This document shows positions 15,763-25,600 of a stretch of 64,000 nt of DNA, one piece after another; within the stretch, counting starts at the first letter, position 1; each line of letters opens with the position of its first letter. Origin of the DNA: Ktedonosporobacter rubrisoli. GTDB lineage: Bacteria; Chloroflexota; Ktedonobacteria; Ktedonobacterales; Ktedonobacteraceae. The notes under the pieces are model-generated. The model searched no databases, had not been told where the DNA came from, and was given only the letters and a program-made list of their open reading frames with translations. Location: contig NZ_CP035758.1 of assembly GCF_004208415.1 (NCBI RefSeq), forward strand, positions 10,540,001 through 10,604,000, given 5' to 3'. The translations under genes and the position numbers were made by a program.

Positions 15763-16824
15763 ATGTTTGAAACGCTAGTCATTGGCGCAGGGCAAGCTGG
15801 GCTTGCCGCAAGCTACTATCTTCACCGAGCAGGAGTGGATTTTGCGGTGCTGGAAGCCGGGAACACCCCAACTGGCTCCTGGTCCCAGTATTACGAGAGT
15901 TTGCAGCTTTTCTCTCCGGCACGCTATTCGTCGTTGCCTGGTCTCCCCTTTCCTGGGCCACCAGATCGCTATCCACACCGTGATGAGGTCTGTGCGTACC
16001 TACAGTCCTATGCTGATCATTTCCAGTTTCCCATCCACTTCCACCAGGAGGTGACGCACATCAAGCCGGTGGAAGCAGGCTTCCAGGTGCTCACAAGAGC
16101 AGGAGAGCCGTATCAGGCACGCACCATCATTGCTGCCACCGGCCCCTTTCGCCAACCTGCTCTCCCAGTCTTTCCCGGCCAGGACACTTTCGGCGGACAG
16201 ATCCTGCACTCGGCAACCTATCGAAGCCCAGACCACTTTGCTGGACAACGGGTGCTGGTGGTGGGTGCCGGGAATTCAGCCGTGCAGATTGGGGTGGAAC
16301 TGGCACAAGTGGCACAGGTGACGCTCACCAGTCGCGGTCCCATTCGCTTTCTGCCGGGGCGTCCATTGGGACGAGATGTGCATTTCTGGTTGTGGCTTCT
16401 GGGAATAGATCGGTTCCCCCTCTCGGCCTTCTGGCAACGCATAAAGAGCAACCCGGTCCTCGATACCGGACGCTATCAGTCAGCCATCGCGGCAGGCACG
16501 CCTTCCTGGCGACTCCTCTTTGAGCGCCTCACGTCAGGTGGTGTGATATGGACAGATGGCCGGGAAGAACCAGTGGACAGCATCATTCTGGCGACCGGCT
16601 ATCGTTTTCAGCCTGACTATCTTACGGGCTTGGGTGCCTGGGATGCGGAGGCGCAGATCCTCCAACAGGCGGGGCGCAGCCTCACGGTACCAGGGCTTTT
16701 CTATATGGGACTCTCCTTCCAGCGCACGTATGCATCTGCTACCCTGCGTGGAGTGGGTCCCGATGCCATGCGGGTCGTTCGCCAGATCAAGCACAGACTC
16801 CAAACCATACGCCACCGTGAGTAG
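15763..16824 (+). CDS. arsO: ArsO-type flavin monooxygenase
   Basis: 353 residues. FAD motif VIGAGQAGLAASYYL at the N-terminus, the FSPARYSSLPG segment, an NADPH motif VVGAGNSAVQIGVEL near residue 165, and the ATGYRFQPDYL motif near residue 285, all as in small flavin-dependent monooxygenases. ArsO proteins of about 350 residues occur in many ars operons, but their substrate is not settled. GGAGAG lies before the ATG. The gene follows arsR by 92 nt and precedes a separately promoted marR unit. Confidence 0.8.
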   Translation: MFETLVIGAGQAGLAASYYLHRAGVDFAVLEAGNTPTGSWSQYYESLQLFSPARYSSLPGLPFPGPPDRYPHRDEVCAYLQSYADHFQFPIHFHQEVTHIKPVEAGFQVLTRAGEPYQARTIIAATGPFRQPALPVFPGQDTFGGQILHSATYRSPDHFAGQRVLVVGAGNSAVQIGVELAQVAQVTLTSRGPIRFLPGRPLGRDVHFWLWLLGIDRFPLSAFWQRIKSNPVLDTGRYQSAIAAGTPSWRLLFERLTSGGVIWTDGREEPVDSIILATGYRFQPDYLTGLGAWDAEAQILQQAGRSLTVPGLFYMGLSFQRTYASATLRGVGPDAMRVVRQIKHRLQTIRHRE

Positions 16825-16850
16825 CACAGCCGTTTCCTATTTCGTTGCTC

Positions 16851-16906
16851 TTGACAACGATTCAGCAACCAACTATACTTGCCCGTAGATTGTTGCGTGA
16901 AGCAAC
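16851..16906 (+). promoter_or_regulatory. Consensus promoter with MarR-type palindrome
   Basis: TTGACA (16851-16856), 17-nt spacer, TATACT (16874-16879). Downstream lies GTTGC-GTGAA-GCAAC (16892-16906) over the expected start of transcription. A further GTTGC (16844) and GCAAC (16865) pair brackets the -35 box. Two copies of the same dyad fit autorepression by the MarR protein that begins at 16928. Confidence 0.7.
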
Positions 16907-16927
16907 GAATGAAACAGGAGGAATCTG

Positions 16928-17416
16928 ATGACACAGGACCCATCGACTGGAGCCTTGTTGCGCGAAGTGGCACGCCTCCACGTGCAGTTACAGCGCAACT
17001 GTGTGGCCGAATGTTCCGGCACGACAGCCACGCAATGCACCGTTTTGACTGAACTGGGTCGCAGTGGTCCCCTCACGCTTGCCGCACTCAGTCGCCGGAT
17101 CGGCTTTGACAAAAGCTGGACCAGCCGGGCAGTTGAGAATCTGGTGCAAGAGGGGTTAGTCGAAAAGGTGCCAAGTCAGACAGATCGCCGCACTGTGCGC
17201 TTATCGCTCTCATCCCTTGGGCAAGCACGTTTACAGGATTTGAATCAGATGCTCAATGGATTAGCTGATCAGGCGCTCGAACGCATTCCGACCGAGGAGC
17301 ACGCCTCTGTCCGTACTGCCTTGGAGTGGTTGCAGAAGGCGCTGCTCGATCTGGCTGAGGACAAACAGTTTCCTCCGGCAGAGGTGGAAGGAGGTTCGTC
17401 ATGCACGTGCGTGTAG
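16928..17416 (+). CDS. MarR-family regulator, cysteine-rich
   Basis: 162 residues; ACAGGAGG precedes the ATG. The winged helix is clear (LTLAALSRRIGFDKSWTSRAVENLVQEGLV, then the wing SQTDRRTVRLSLSSLG). Cysteines occur near the N-terminus (RNCVAECSGTTATQC) and at the very end (SSCTCV), so an As(III) or organoarsenical thiol sensor is possible. It overlaps arsN by 16 nt, so its target is likely this transcript: arsN, flavoprotein, MFS and perhaps the genes beyond. Ligand inferred from context only. Confidence 0.85.
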   Translation: MTQDPSTGALLREVARLHVQLQRNCVAECSGTTATQCTVLTELGRSGPLTLAALSRRIGFDKSWTSRAVENLVQEGLVEKVPSQTDRRTVRLSLSSLGQARLQDLNQMLNGLADQALERIPTEEHASVRTALEWLQKALLDLAEDKQFPPAEVEGGSSCTCV

Positions 17417-17898
17417 CAGCACCGACCGATGCAGCCGCCATCACAGCTATTTACAACCAGGGCATTGAAGATCGCGTGGGCACCTTTGAGATCGAACTGC
17501 GCACGGAGGCGATGGTGGCATCCTGGTTTGATGGGAGGCACCCGATTGTTGTCGTCGAAGCGGAACAAGCGGTCATCGCCTACGCCTCCACCTCCCCCTA
17601 TCGGCAGCGGGCTTGCTATGCTGGGATCGCTGAGTTTTCTGTCTACGTCCGACGCGACTGGCGAGGCAAGGGGGCTGGTCGTCTAGCTCTCTCCCACCTG
17701 ATGCACGAATGTGAGGCAGTAGGCTTCTGGAAACTGGTGTCGCGCATCTTCGTAGAAAACGACGCCAGCCGCCAATTGATGAGATCGCTCGGATTCCGCG
17801 AAGTGGGCATCTATGAGAAACATGGGCAACTGGATGGAGTCTGGCGCGATGTGGTCATCGTGGAATATCTGTTCGCGCGCAACCTCGCCCAGGTGTAG
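17401..17898 (+). CDS. arsN: ArsN-type N-acetyltransferase (GNAT, phosphinothricin-acetyltransferase-like)
   Basis: 165 residues. GNAT fold with VRVAAPTDAAAITAIYNQGI at the start, the acetyl-CoA loop RRDWRGKGAGRLAL near residue 90, and the phosphinothricin-acetyltransferase-like end (FVENDASRQLMRSLGFREVGIYEKHG). ArsN1 proteins acetylate arsinothricin, an arsenic analogue of phosphinothricin; family neighbours act on phosphinothricin or methionine sulfoximine. The arsenic setting favours ArsN. It starts inside the marR stop region and has AGGAGG upstream. Confidence 0.8.
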   Translation: MHVRVAAPTDAAAITAIYNQGIEDRVGTFEIELRTEAMVASWFDGRHPIVVVEAEQAVIAYASTSPYRQRACYAGIAEFSVYVRRDWRGKGAGRLALSHLMHECEAVGFWKLVSRIFVENDASRQLMRSLGFREVGIYEKHGQLDGVWRDVVIVEYLFARNLAQV

Positions 17899-18009
17899 CT
17901 CTCGCCAGACCGACGGAGCGGTGCGTCCTTTCGCTCGCTCGTCCGTCTCTGTGAACAGAGCACATGAGTGCTTTGAGAAGATTCTTCTGTGTAAAGGATA
18001 GAAACGAAC

Positions 18010-19335
18010 ATGCAAGAACATTCCCTTCCGGTCGCGATTATTGGTGCTGGCCCCGTCGGGCTCGCTGCTGCTGCCCATCTGATTCGCAAAGGAGAGGCCC
18101 CCCTGCTTTTTGAGGCGGGTTCAACCGTCGGAGCTTCAATGCTGCAATGGGGACAGGTCCGCCTCTTCTCTCCCTGGCGCTACTTGGTCGATCAGAATGC
18201 CCAGGCATTGCTCGCCGAGCAGAACTGGCAGGCACCTGATCCCGAAACCTATCCCACTGGGCGTGAGATGGTTGAGCGGTATCTGTTCCCGCTGGCCCAG
18301 GTCCCCTCGATTCAAGCAGCCCTTCGGCTCCAGACTCGCGTGACAGCGGTCAGTCGGCTGAGCATGGACGAAGTGAAGACGCCGCAGCGAGAAGAGACTC
18401 CCTTTGTCGTGCGCATCCAGTCGGCGGATGGAGAGGAGCAGGATCTGCTGGCGCGAGCGGTCATCGACGCATCAGGAACCTATCAGACCCCCAATCCTCT
18501 GGGAGCGCATGGTCTGTTTGCCTTGGGCGAGCGGTCCCTGAGCGAGCACATTTTTTATGGCATTCCTGACGTGTTAGGGAAGGAGCGAGGACGCTATGCC
18601 GGACGCCGCGTGTTAGTCGTGGGGAGCGGACATTCCGCGCAGCAGACACTGTTGGAACTAGCGAAGCTCTCCGAACAGGACCCTGCAACGCAGGTGCTCT
18701 GGGCGATCCGCCGTTCTGCTGTGCAACAGATGTTTGGCGGTGGTGAGAGTGATGAGTTGCCGGAGCGGGGACAACTCGGCCTGCGTGCGTCTCGCCTCCT
18801 GGAGCAGGGGAAGGTGTGCCTGTTTGCCGACGTACAGATCCACGCGCTGACGAGAGATGCGCAAGGGATCATGATTGTTGGAGAAGAAGAGCGCATCGGT
18901 CCGGTGGATGAGATCATTGCCACCACGGGATTTCGCCCGGATCTCTCGTTTGTGCGCGAATTGCGACTCGCCCTTGATCCTGGCCTGGAAAGCCCGGTGG
19001 CCCTCGCCCCGCTCATTGACCCCAACCTCCATAGCTGCGGGACAGTTCCCCCACATGGTGTAGATGAATTAGCACACCCGGAACCCAACTTCTTCCTGGT
19101 GGGCATGAAGAGCTATGGGCGTGCTCCAACGTTTCTGGCGCTGACCGGGTACGAGCAAGTTCGTTCCATTGTGGCGGCGCTCTCTGGTGAGTGGGAGGTT
19201 GCCCGCACGGTTGAGCTCGTCTTGCCCGAAACTGGTGTCTGTTCCTCCGACGGAGGATCGTGCTGCGCTCCTGCTGCCAGTCCTTTGCTCACCATTGGTG
19301 TCACGCGCCGGTCGCTGGGAACAGTGAGCCACTAA
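18010..19335 (+). CDS. FAD-dependent oxidoreductase of the arsenic module
   Basis: 441 residues. N-terminal FAD motif AIIGAGPVGLAAAAHL, a WGQVRLFSPW segment like that of ArsO, a second dinucleotide motif VVGSGHSAQQTLLEL near residue 205, and ATTGFRPDLSF near residue 305. The tail has a cysteine cluster (GVCSSDGGSCC), which could bind arsenic or relay electrons. It is related to, but about 90 residues longer than, the ArsO gene at 15763. Position between arsN and an exporter suggests redox work on an organoarsenical; the reaction is unknown. Confidence 0.7.
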   Translation: MQEHSLPVAIIGAGPVGLAAAAHLIRKGEAPLLFEAGSTVGASMLQWGQVRLFSPWRYLVDQNAQALLAEQNWQAPDPETYPTGREMVERYLFPLAQVPSIQAALRLQTRVTAVSRLSMDEVKTPQREETPFVVRIQSADGEEQDLLARAVIDASGTYQTPNPLGAHGLFALGERSLSEHIFYGIPDVLGKERGRYAGRRVLVVGSGHSAQQTLLELAKLSEQDPATQVLWAIRRSAVQQMFGGGESDELPERGQLGLRASRLLEQGKVCLFADVQIHALTRDAQGIMIVGEEERIGPVDEIIATTGFRPDLSFVRELRLALDPGLESPVALAPLIDPNLHSCGTVPPHGVDELAHPEPNFFLVGMKSYGRAPTFLALTGYEQVRSIVAALSGEWEVARTVELVLPETGVCSSDGGSCCAPAASPLLTIGVTRRSLGTVSH

Positions 19336-19369
19336 TCGTTCCCTGAGAAGCCAAGAAGAAAGAACAGCA

Positions 19370-20665
19370 ATGGGCAGACGGACACGCACGGCACCCTATT
19401 ATGGATGGGTCTTGATGGTGGTGCTGGGGATCACTACCATCATTTCCTATGGCACCACACAATACCTCTTTGGTGTGTTGGTGGTTCCCATCAGTAGCAG
19501 TCTGCACTGGAGTCGGGCCAGTGTTTCAGGGACCTATGCCGTTGGACTCATAGTGGCTGGCGTGCTTGGGGTCCCCATTGGCCCCCTGCTCGACCGCTTC
19601 GGAGCACGTGTGCTCATGAGTAGCGGCTCGGCTCTGGCAGGGCTTTCCCTCATCGGACTGGCGCAGATGCAGACGCTGTGGCAGTTCTATGTGCTCTGGT
19701 CCGGTGGGTTGGGTCTGGCAATGGCACTCACGCTCTATCCGGTCACCTTCACCGTGGTCGCCAACTGGTTCGTGCGCAAACGCGGAGCGGCCCTTGCTGT
19801 GCTGACCTTGGTTGGCGGATTGTCCTCTCCCATCTGCATTCCCCTCTCAGGAACGCTCGTCGCTCACATTGGCTGGCGTGCCACCCTGGTTGTCCTGGGA
19901 CTCGCGCAACTGGTACTGGCGCTGCCCTTGCACGCACTTCTGCTGAGGCGCCACCCAGAGGATGTAGGCTTGTCTCCTGATGGAGAGCCAGCATCAGTTG
20001 CACCAGCGACGATGGGACTGCCTGGCACCTCACTCCAAGAGGCGGTAAGCAGTCCCACTTTTTGGATGCTCACCGCCTCCCTGTCCTTCGTGATGCTGGG
20101 AAGCACGGTGGTCTTTGTGCATCAGGTGGCTTTCATGATTAGTCGCGGCTACGATCCTGTTCTGGCTGCGACCCTCTCTGGAATGCTCGGCCTAGTCAGT
20201 CTTCCGGGCCGCTATGTCTTCAACATGCTCAGTAGCCGTATCAGCACCCAATCGTTACTGCTGCTCAGCGTGGTGGCACAAGCCGTCGGCATGGCGGTGT
20301 TGGTCCTCTCGTCCTCTCTGCTCTGGTTGGTCCTCTATGTGATCATGTATGGAACCGCCTATGGAGCTTTCTCTCCCTTGCGAGCAAGCGTGATGGCCGA
20401 TCACTTTGGTCGCCGCGCCTATGGTTCGATTACAGCAGTGCAAGGGGTTCCTGTGGCAGTGTGTGCGGCTCTGGGACCAATCGCCGCAGGATGGCTCTAT
20501 GACAGTCTGCACCACTATGAGTTGGCCTTCTGGATCTGCGCTGGCGCATTTCTGCTCGCGGCTCTTGGTCTGCTTCTGACCACACAACCCCACTATGAAC
20601 ACGGACGCTTTGCCCAGATGAGTGCAGAGCGGCACGAAGAGGTGACCGGGAACAGAGAGGAATGA
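19370..20665 (+). CDS. MFS transporter (monocarboxylate-transporter-like)
   Basis: 431 residues with about 12 membrane helices. The N-terminus (APYYGWVLMVVLG, then PLLDRFGARVLM between helices 2 and 3) is of the MCT/OFA-like MFS group, and the central loop (HPEDVGLSPDGEP) splits the halves. It follows the flavoprotein gene by 34 nt and so is likely in the arsN transcript. It may export the arsenical that ArsN or the flavoprotein handles. It is not of the ArsJ or ArsK type as far as can be judged by eye. Confidence 0.8.
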   Translation: MGRRTRTAPYYGWVLMVVLGITTIISYGTTQYLFGVLVVPISSSLHWSRASVSGTYAVGLIVAGVLGVPIGPLLDRFGARVLMSSGSALAGLSLIGLAQMQTLWQFYVLWSGGLGLAMALTLYPVTFTVVANWFVRKRGAALAVLTLVGGLSSPICIPLSGTLVAHIGWRATLVVLGLAQLVLALPLHALLLRRHPEDVGLSPDGEPASVAPATMGLPGTSLQEAVSSPTFWMLTASLSFVMLGSTVVFVHQVAFMISRGYDPVLAATLSGMLGLVSLPGRYVFNMLSSRISTQSLLLLSVVAQAVGMAVLVLSSSLLWLVLYVIMYGTAYGAFSPLRASVMADHFGRRAYGSITAVQGVPVAVCAALGPIAAGWLYDSLHHYELAFWICAGAFLLAALGLLLTTQPHYEHGRFAQMSAERHEEVTGNREE

Positions 20666-20735
20666 ACAGGAGGGCAGGTGCGTCTTTTTGGTGGCATCCC
20701 CGTCTACCAGGAGAGAACAACCATGAGGAAGGAAG

Positions 20736-21359
20736 ATGATCCATATGGGGATAGCAACTGAGCAGGTGTGGGAAGCCTTTCACACCCCACTCTTACAGTT
20801 CATTCGCAAGCGGGTTGCAGATTCTGGAACGGCAGAGGATCTCTTGCAAGAGGTGTTTTTGAAGATCCATCAGCAGGTCGAGACGCTCAAAGAGGTCAAG
20901 AAGCTGGAAAGCTGGGTCTATCAAATCACGCGTCACGCCATTATCGATTATTATCGCAGCACCAGACCAACCACGCGCCTTGAGGAACCAGAAGTAAAAG
21001 CGCTTCCAGAAGCGTTGCCCGACGACGATATCGTGAGCGAATTGTTTCCTTGCGTCCGAGCCATGATCAACAACTTGCCTGAGCCGGATCGGCAAGCCCT
21101 GGTTCTCACTGAGTATCAGGGGCTGACGCAGAAAGAGCTAAGCGCGCGCCTGGGTCTTTCCTTTTCTGGTGCGAAGTCGCGGGTGCAACGAGCGAGAGAG
21201 AAACTCAGACAGATGCTCCTGGCATGCTGTCACTTCGAGCTGGATCGTCGCGGGCATATCATTAACTATCAATCCCGCTGTCACTGTTGTGTTGCAGGTT
21301 CCTGTTGTACCGACGAAACTCCGCAACCGTTGATCCCGCTCACTGTGCGTCCTTTGTGA
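20736..21359 (+). CDS. sigZ: SigZ-like ECF sigma factor with cysteine-rich tail
   Basis: 207 residues from ATG 20736 with AGGAAGGAAG upstream. Region 2 (LLQFIRKRVADSGTAEDLLQEVFLKI, SWVYQITRHAIIDYYR) and region 4 (LPEPDRQALVLTEYQGLTQKELSARLGLSFSGAKSRVQRAREKL) are intact. The C-terminal extension has CCHFELDRRGHIINYQ followed by a cluster of six further cysteines, as in SigZ. Cysteines could sense As(III) or zinc. No anti-sigma gene is next to it; arsM follows, so arsM may be its target. Confidence 0.8.
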   Translation: MIHMGIATEQVWEAFHTPLLQFIRKRVADSGTAEDLLQEVFLKIHQQVETLKEVKKLESWVYQITRHAIIDYYRSTRPTTRLEEPEVKALPEALPDDDIVSELFPCVRAMINNLPEPDRQALVLTEYQGLTQKELSARLGLSFSGAKSRVQRAREKLRQMLLACCHFELDRRGHIINYQSRCHCCVAGSCCTDETPQPLIPLTVRPL

Positions 21360-21446
21360 AGGTCTTCCGTCTACAGGAGTAGAACAGCACAAAGAAACCA
21401 CCTGGATCGTGGGATGTGCATCCGGGAAAAGAAGGAAAGGAAACTG

Positions 21447-22385
21447 ATGAGTACCGTTCCAACGAATGATGAACAATTACGCGCCGAGGTGCGCGCACGC
21501 TATGCCAAAACGGCGTTGCAGGTGCTCGGCACAGAGCAGCCAACAACACAGAGTTGTTGCGGGCCAAGTTGTTGTTTGCCCAGTACACCAGCCGTGACGA
21601 CAGTACAGAAGAGCGCAACAGAAACGTCAGCATGTTGTGGATCAAGCTGTTGCTCCACCGAGGCGTCTGGAAGCCCGATCATTTCCGATCTCTACACACA
21701 GGACGAGTTAGGGACGATTCCACTAGCCGCAGCCCTGGCCTCACGTGGATGTGGCAATCCAACCGCTCTAGCTGAGCTGAAACCTGGTGAAAAGGTGCTG
21801 GACCTGGGCAGTGGTGGTGGCATCGATGTCTTGCTCTCTGCCAAACGAGTCGGGCCATCAGGCTTCGCCTACGGTCTGGATATGACGGATGAAATGTTGA
21901 CTCTGGCTGAGCGCAGCCGTGTCGAGGCAGGTGTGGAGAACGTGCGCTTTCTCAAAGGCGTGATTGAGGCCATTCCCTTGCCTGAGAGCAGTGTGGATCT
22001 GGTGATCTCGAACTGTGTCATTAATCTGTCGGCAGACAAAGGGCAGGTCCTGCGTGAAGCGTATCGCGTCCTCTCACCTGGTGGGCGGTTCGCCGTCTCA
22101 GATATTGTCTTTCAAGGGCAGATCCCGCCCGTCCTTCGTGCCGATTTGGAATCCTGGGCTGGCTGCATCGCGGGAGCCCTGGAAGAAGAGACCTACCGGC
22201 AGTTGCTCAAAGCCGCCGGGTTTACCGAGATCGACGTTGAGGTCACACGGCGCTATTCATTGGATGATATCAGTGAAAGCGGGGCAAGTGCTTCTCTCGC
22301 TGCACTTACAGCCGATGAGCGTGCTGAGGTGGATGGAAAGTTTGTCAGTGCCTTTATTCGCGCCCGAAAACCATCTCAGAAGTAA
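21447..22385 (+). CDS. arsM: Arsenite S-adenosylmethionine methyltransferase ArsM
   Basis: 312 residues from ATG 21447 (GGAAAGG upstream; the in-frame ATG at 21414 is less likely). Methyltransferase motif I is VLDLGSGGGIDVLLSA. The three As-binding cysteines of ArsM are present: C102 (SRGCGNP), C190 (ISNCVINLS) and C240 (ESWAGCIAGAL). The N-terminus carries extra pairs (QSCCGPSCC, SACCGSSCC). ArsM methylates As(III) to volatile or more toxic trivalent methylarsenicals. It is the last gene of the arsenic block and a terminator follows. Confidence 0.93.
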   Translation: MSTVPTNDEQLRAEVRARYAKTALQVLGTEQPTTQSCCGPSCCLPSTPAVTTVQKSATETSACCGSSCCSTEASGSPIISDLYTQDELGTIPLAAALASRGCGNPTALAELKPGEKVLDLGSGGGIDVLLSAKRVGPSGFAYGLDMTDEMLTLAERSRVEAGVENVRFLKGVIEAIPLPESSVDLVISNCVINLSADKGQVLREAYRVLSPGGRFAVSDIVFQGQIPPVLRADLESWAGCIAGALEEETYRQLLKAAGFTEIDVEVTRRYSLDDISESGASASLAALTADERAEVDGKFVSAFIRARKPSQK

Positions 22386-22397
22386 CGTTTCACAAAG

Positions 22398-22427
22398 GGA
22401 AGACGTGCTCACAGCCGTCTTCCTTTT
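22398..22427 (+). terminator. Rho-independent terminator after arsM
   Basis: 8-bp stem GGAAGACG/CGTCTTCC, 10-nt loop, then TTTT, starting 13 nt after the arsM stop. It closes the arsenic module. Confidence 0.75.
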
Positions 22428-22534
22428 CCACTAATCTCCCCCCTCTTTGTGATCGAGCCGATCTCGATGGGACCTCAACTCAAAAGGGAGGGCACTTTGT
22501 CCAAAGGGGTTGACATCTCGTTATACAGAACGGC

Positions 22535-22622
22535 GGTCTCATCATTGCTCTTATGGGATCACTTCATTTGAGCAATCATAGCAAACACCTGACTCTATTG
22601 AATTTTTGTGTTCGTGAGATAT
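22535..22622 (+). repeat. Left ~88-bp direct repeat flanking the AT-rich module
   Basis: It aligns over its length with 31455-31545, at about 70-75% identity by eye. The best part is TCATAGCAAACACCTG (22575-22590) followed by CTATTG. It lies between the arsM terminator and the 1309-residue gene. It also contains an ACCTG core like those of the end arrays. Nothing else of note is seen in 22428-22690 apart from a TAGAAT box 6 nt before the next ATG. Confidence 0.55.
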
Positions 22623-22690
22623 GGCAGCGCGTTCTGAGCCAACATAAAACCTCGGTAAATGATATTGCTCTGCTGTGGTAGAATACTTCC

Positions 22691-25600
22691 ATGCCATTAC
22701 AATCTAACTTTACTCTTCCTGCCCCCAAGTATTGGGAAGAATTTGAGGATATGCTCTGGGATCTTTTCAGAGCGGTATGGAAAGATCCAAATGCGAAAAA
22801 AAATGGCCGATCAGGGCAACAGCAACATGGTGTAGATGTCTACGGTCAACCAGGTCAGAAAGAAAAGTGGGCGGGGGTTCAAGCCAAGAAGAAAGATCAG
22901 CTTGCCGACTCTTCTGTTACTGAGGAAGAATTACAAGCGGAAGTAAATAAAGCGAAACAATTTAAGCCTGGACTATCAGAGTATATACTAGCCACCACAG
23001 GACAACGCGACCAAAAAATCCAAACGAAAGCAAGATTGATTACCACAGCCCACCAAAAAGAAGGGTTATTTAGCGTCCATGTTTATAGCTGGGAAGATAT
23101 AGAAGCATTATTAAATATCCATACCGATGTTCGTAATCGATGGTATCCTGACCTGATATCAGATAACATATCAGTAGAAACACTAGAAGTTGTAAATAGA
23201 ATTGAGAACGCACAAAAAGAACAAATTTTAGCTCAGAAGGGAGATAGCGCTGAAATAAAGGATCTTCTTATCTCCCTCCACCAAAAGATAAGCAGTCTTC
23301 CTCCCTCCGTTGCTGTTTCAGGAACTGGATCAAAGTTCTACCAATTGGCACTTGATCAATCAAAGGTGCTTTTAGATCAGTTTAAGCCCCAAACTGCCCT
23401 CTCTCTCCTTGAACCATTAAGAACGAAGGCGTGGGAAGATGCCGACTCGATGACAAAATGGAAAATTTTAAATAATATTGCCTCGGCAAAACTGCAACTA
23501 CATGAAGATCAAGACGCTGCGCAGTTGTTCATTGAAGCGGCTCAGTATAACCAGGATGATGAAAGGGCTTTATGCAATCTGGCTTTGGCGCATCTCCTTT
23601 TGAATAACTTAACGGAAGCAGGAATATATCTAGAGACAGTCCTCCAGAAAAATGTTGCGAATGAAAGGGCACATGTCGTAAAAATACAACTTCAATCTCT
23701 CCAGAATGAGGATTTTGATACCATTGTCCAACAGATACCAAATGAATTGAGAGGATCACAAGACATCGCAACTGCTTTAGGCGATGCTGCTGGAAAGAGT
23801 GGTAGCTTACAGAACTCTCGGTATTGGTACGAGGTAGCATTTAAAAGGAAGGAGAAATCTCCAGGGATCGCTTTTGCTTACGCAACAGCGATGTTGGTTC
23901 CTCTTGCAGAAAATAAGGTAATACTGTACACAGGCAAACCTACGCAAGATCAAGACGCTCAATTAGCAAATATTCTAAAAATATACAATAGCGCATATGC
24001 AGAAATATCAGGTTCTGAATGTTATGATTTAAAATCTGAATTTTTCTTCAACAGGGGTGTTGCTTACAGACTGAAAGGCGAGTATGAAAATGCCGCGAAA
24101 GATTTTGACTTGGCGTTAGAGTTACAGCCAGAAAATGAACGATATATTTTTCGGAGAGCTGAGCTTGCACTTATTGCAGGAAAAGAAACTGTTGCCATCT
24201 CTTTACTTGAGAAGATCAAAACATCGAAAGCAGTACCCGCTGTACTTCTTCTTGCTGAAATATATAGAGAAAATGCAAACGTCCCTCAAGGAAAAGAGAT
24301 ACTCACAACCTATTTAGAAAGTGATCCTCCTGCTAAGTTTAAAGAGGCGGCTGATCGTTTGCTCATTGAGTTATTGTTGATTTGTGGAGATTACGAAGAA
24401 GCAGAGAGCAAGTCAGCAGCGCTCGTATCAGCACAGAAAGAAAATGTGTCGTGTCTGCTGATACGAGCAAAAGTATTGAGCACTCTTAAAAATGAAAGCG
24501 AAACACAAGAATGTCTGTCCGCAGCGCGAAAACTCGTCACTGAAAATTCTCCATTCTTAGATATTGTACTTTTAGCTGACCACTATTTTTCGCTCGGAGA
24601 GTATCAAAATGCTGCGGCACTCTACGAGCTTATTGTTGATACTTCTGTTGATACTGATATCACTCGTAAGCTGCTCGCTTGTTATCATCAAGAAGGAAAC
24701 GAGAAAGAAGCGTTAAAAATATGCAGTCTCTTGAGACAATTATATGGACCCCTGAAAAGAATTACAGAGATCGAATCATATATCTATGAAGGAATAGGAA
24801 ACTTACAAAAAGCAGAAGAAGTATGTAAGGAATATATCGCGCGATACCCAGATGATCTCAATATGCAGCTCAGGCTCGCTATGATTTATTTCCGCGAACA
24901 AAGCCTCGACGAATTAGATAGCTTTTTGAAACAACGTCATTCTCTCTCTGATGCTTCATTAGAAAACAGAGTACATCTCAGCCAATTGTTAATAGTTCGT
25001 GGTTTTAATCATGAAGCCTTAAAAATAATGTACGAAACAAGGAGAGATTTTTTTGATGAGGCGGACGCTCATTTCTCTTATATTGCTCTGTTCTTTCGAG
25101 GAGCAAGAGAGCATGATCCGTTTCTGGAGGTAAAGGAAGTAGCTGAAGACACAGTGGTTTTTGTGCAAGATGGCTTTGGCAACAGGAAATTTTATATCAT
25201 TGAAAATAGATTGAGTGCAGATCCTGGAAGACAAGAATTCAAACTCACCCATCCAATAGCCAAGAAACTCCTGGGGAAAAAAGTTGGTGACAAAATATCG
25301 CTAGTAGAAAGTCCACAAAAAAAGGAAGTAACGATAGAGGAAATAAAAAGCAAATATGTTCATGCACTTCATGAAAGCGCAGCAACTTTTGAGACGTATT
25401 TCCCTGATGCAAAGGGGTTCTATGTTCTAAACCTAACCATGTCGCGAAATCCCAATAACGAGGAGGAGGTAGACTTCTCTGTCCTTTTTGAGCAGATTGA
25501 CCGACGGCATAACTATGTAAACCAGGTAGTAGGTTTTTATAAAGATGGGAAAGCAACTATCGGAGCTTTGGCAAAACTGCTAGGGATAACCACAATTGAA

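Noticed and set aside
19370..20665. ArsJ (arseno-phosphoglycerate exporter)
   Set aside because: ArsJ goes with a glyceraldehyde-3-phosphate dehydrogenase gene, which is absent; the N-terminus looks MCT-like.
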